Of a stretch of 13,308 nt of DNA, positions 13,001-13,308 are shown piece by piece (positions within the stretch are counted from its first letter, which is position 1; the number at the start of each line of letters is the position of its first letter). Origin of the DNA: CAZMNF01 sp964567595 (GTDB taxonomy: Bacteria; Bipolaricaulota; Bipolaricaulia; RBG-16-55-9); NCBI GenBank assembly GCA_964567595.1, contig CAZMNF010000053.1:1-13308 (forward strand), written 5' to 3'. Below the pieces are notes generated by a model. It saw only the letters and a list, made by a program, of their open reading frames with translations. It was not told the DNA's origin and searched no databases. The position numbers were made by a program, and so were the translations under genes.

Positions 13001-13306
13001 CTAGAACTCGATCTCGGCTCGAACGGACGCTTCCTGGAACTCGGCCAGTTGATGACGGGTGCGGGCTTCGACGTCGATGGGGCCGAACGATCCTCGAGCG
13101 GAGAAGGTCAGGTTGGAGAATTCCGCGATCTCGGACGGGGTGCCGGTAAAGCTGGCGATCACGGCAAACGTGAAGGGATCCACATCGCTTCGCAGGCTGA
13201 CCGTGGCCGCATTCAGCCCTCGCCCCGGGGCGCCGCTGGCAAAGACGTTCAGGTCGGTCGGGACGGGTTCGTCTTGCAGGACCGTCGTCGCCCGAAAGTT
13301 GAACCC
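13001..13306 (-). CDS. C-terminal part of an outer-membrane beta-barrel-like protein (partial)
   Basis: The last 101 residues of a larger protein are visible; the start lies beyond the right edge, and no internal start is supported by an SD. The stop is TAG at 13001-13003. The visible part alternates polar and hydrophobic residues in strand-length runs (for example LNAATVSLRS, FTFAVIASFT, LTFSARGSF). It ends ASVRAEIEF, with alternating hydrophobics and a terminal Phe, which matches the C-terminal assembly signal of outer-membrane beta-barrel proteins. I infer an outer-membrane protein of unknown role, which would make the host diderm. A secreted beta-sandwich protein is the alternative. Confidence 0.6.
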   Translation of the reverse strand, partial: GFNFRATTVLQDEPVPTDLNVFASGAPGRGLNAATVSLRSDVDPFTFAVIASFTGTPSEIAEFSNLTFSARGSFGPIDVEARTRHQLAEFQEASVRAEIEF

Positions 13307-13308
13307 GG

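Overview
The window looks like chromosomal DNA from a GC-rich, probably diderm bacterium. Coding regions are strongly G/C-biased at third positions, and several real starts are GTG or TTG with good Shine-Dalgarno (SD) sequences. The outer-membrane inference rests on the right-edge protein, which ends in alternating beta-strand residues with a C-terminal Phe. The secreted PKD-domain protein and the overall style recall uncultured thermophilic or anaerobic lineages such as Bipolaricaulota, but that is only a guess. A 100-N scaffold gap (8285-8384) is flanked by an identical 55-base sequence, so this is probably a short-read or metagenome assembly, and the gap may hold no missing DNA.

Left third (1-5400), a serine/glycine locus: glyA (serine hydroxymethyltransferase) is on the minus strand, with a clear sigma70-type promoter. 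It is divergent from serC (phosphoserine aminotransferase) and serA on the plus strand, across about 750 bases that include an AT-rich island. The serA product is the main novelty. Its 3-phosphoglycerate dehydrogenase core lacks the usual ASB and ACT domains and is fused instead to a ParB-fold domain resembling the free-serine kinases SerK and SbnI. One polypeptide could therefore serve both ends of the O-phosphoserine pool. No serB is present in the window.

Middle (5400-8800): a two-cysteine, PrxQ-like peroxiredoxin; a 726-residue secreted protein with a PKD domain and two tandem modules of about 208 residues; the assembly gap with its duplicated terminator hairpin; and a 64-residue two-helix membrane protein on the minus strand.

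Right third (8800-13308): an M24 metallopeptidase (Xaa-Pro aminopeptidase/prolidase type) lies 12 bases behind a small secreted or membrane protein on the minus strand. Class I fructose-1,6-bisphosphatase (fbp) diverges from that pair, and both directions have recognisable promoters. A cytoplasmic GH13 neopullulanase/cyclomaltodextrinase-type enzyme converges on fbp and appears to be expressed from a nearly leaderless mRNA. The C-terminal 101 residues of an outer-membrane-barrel-like protein run off the right edge.

Together these are mostly central metabolism genes (serine/one-carbon, gluconeogenesis, glucan breakdown) with a few envelope and secreted proteins. I saw no tRNA, rRNA, CRISPR array or insertion sequence.
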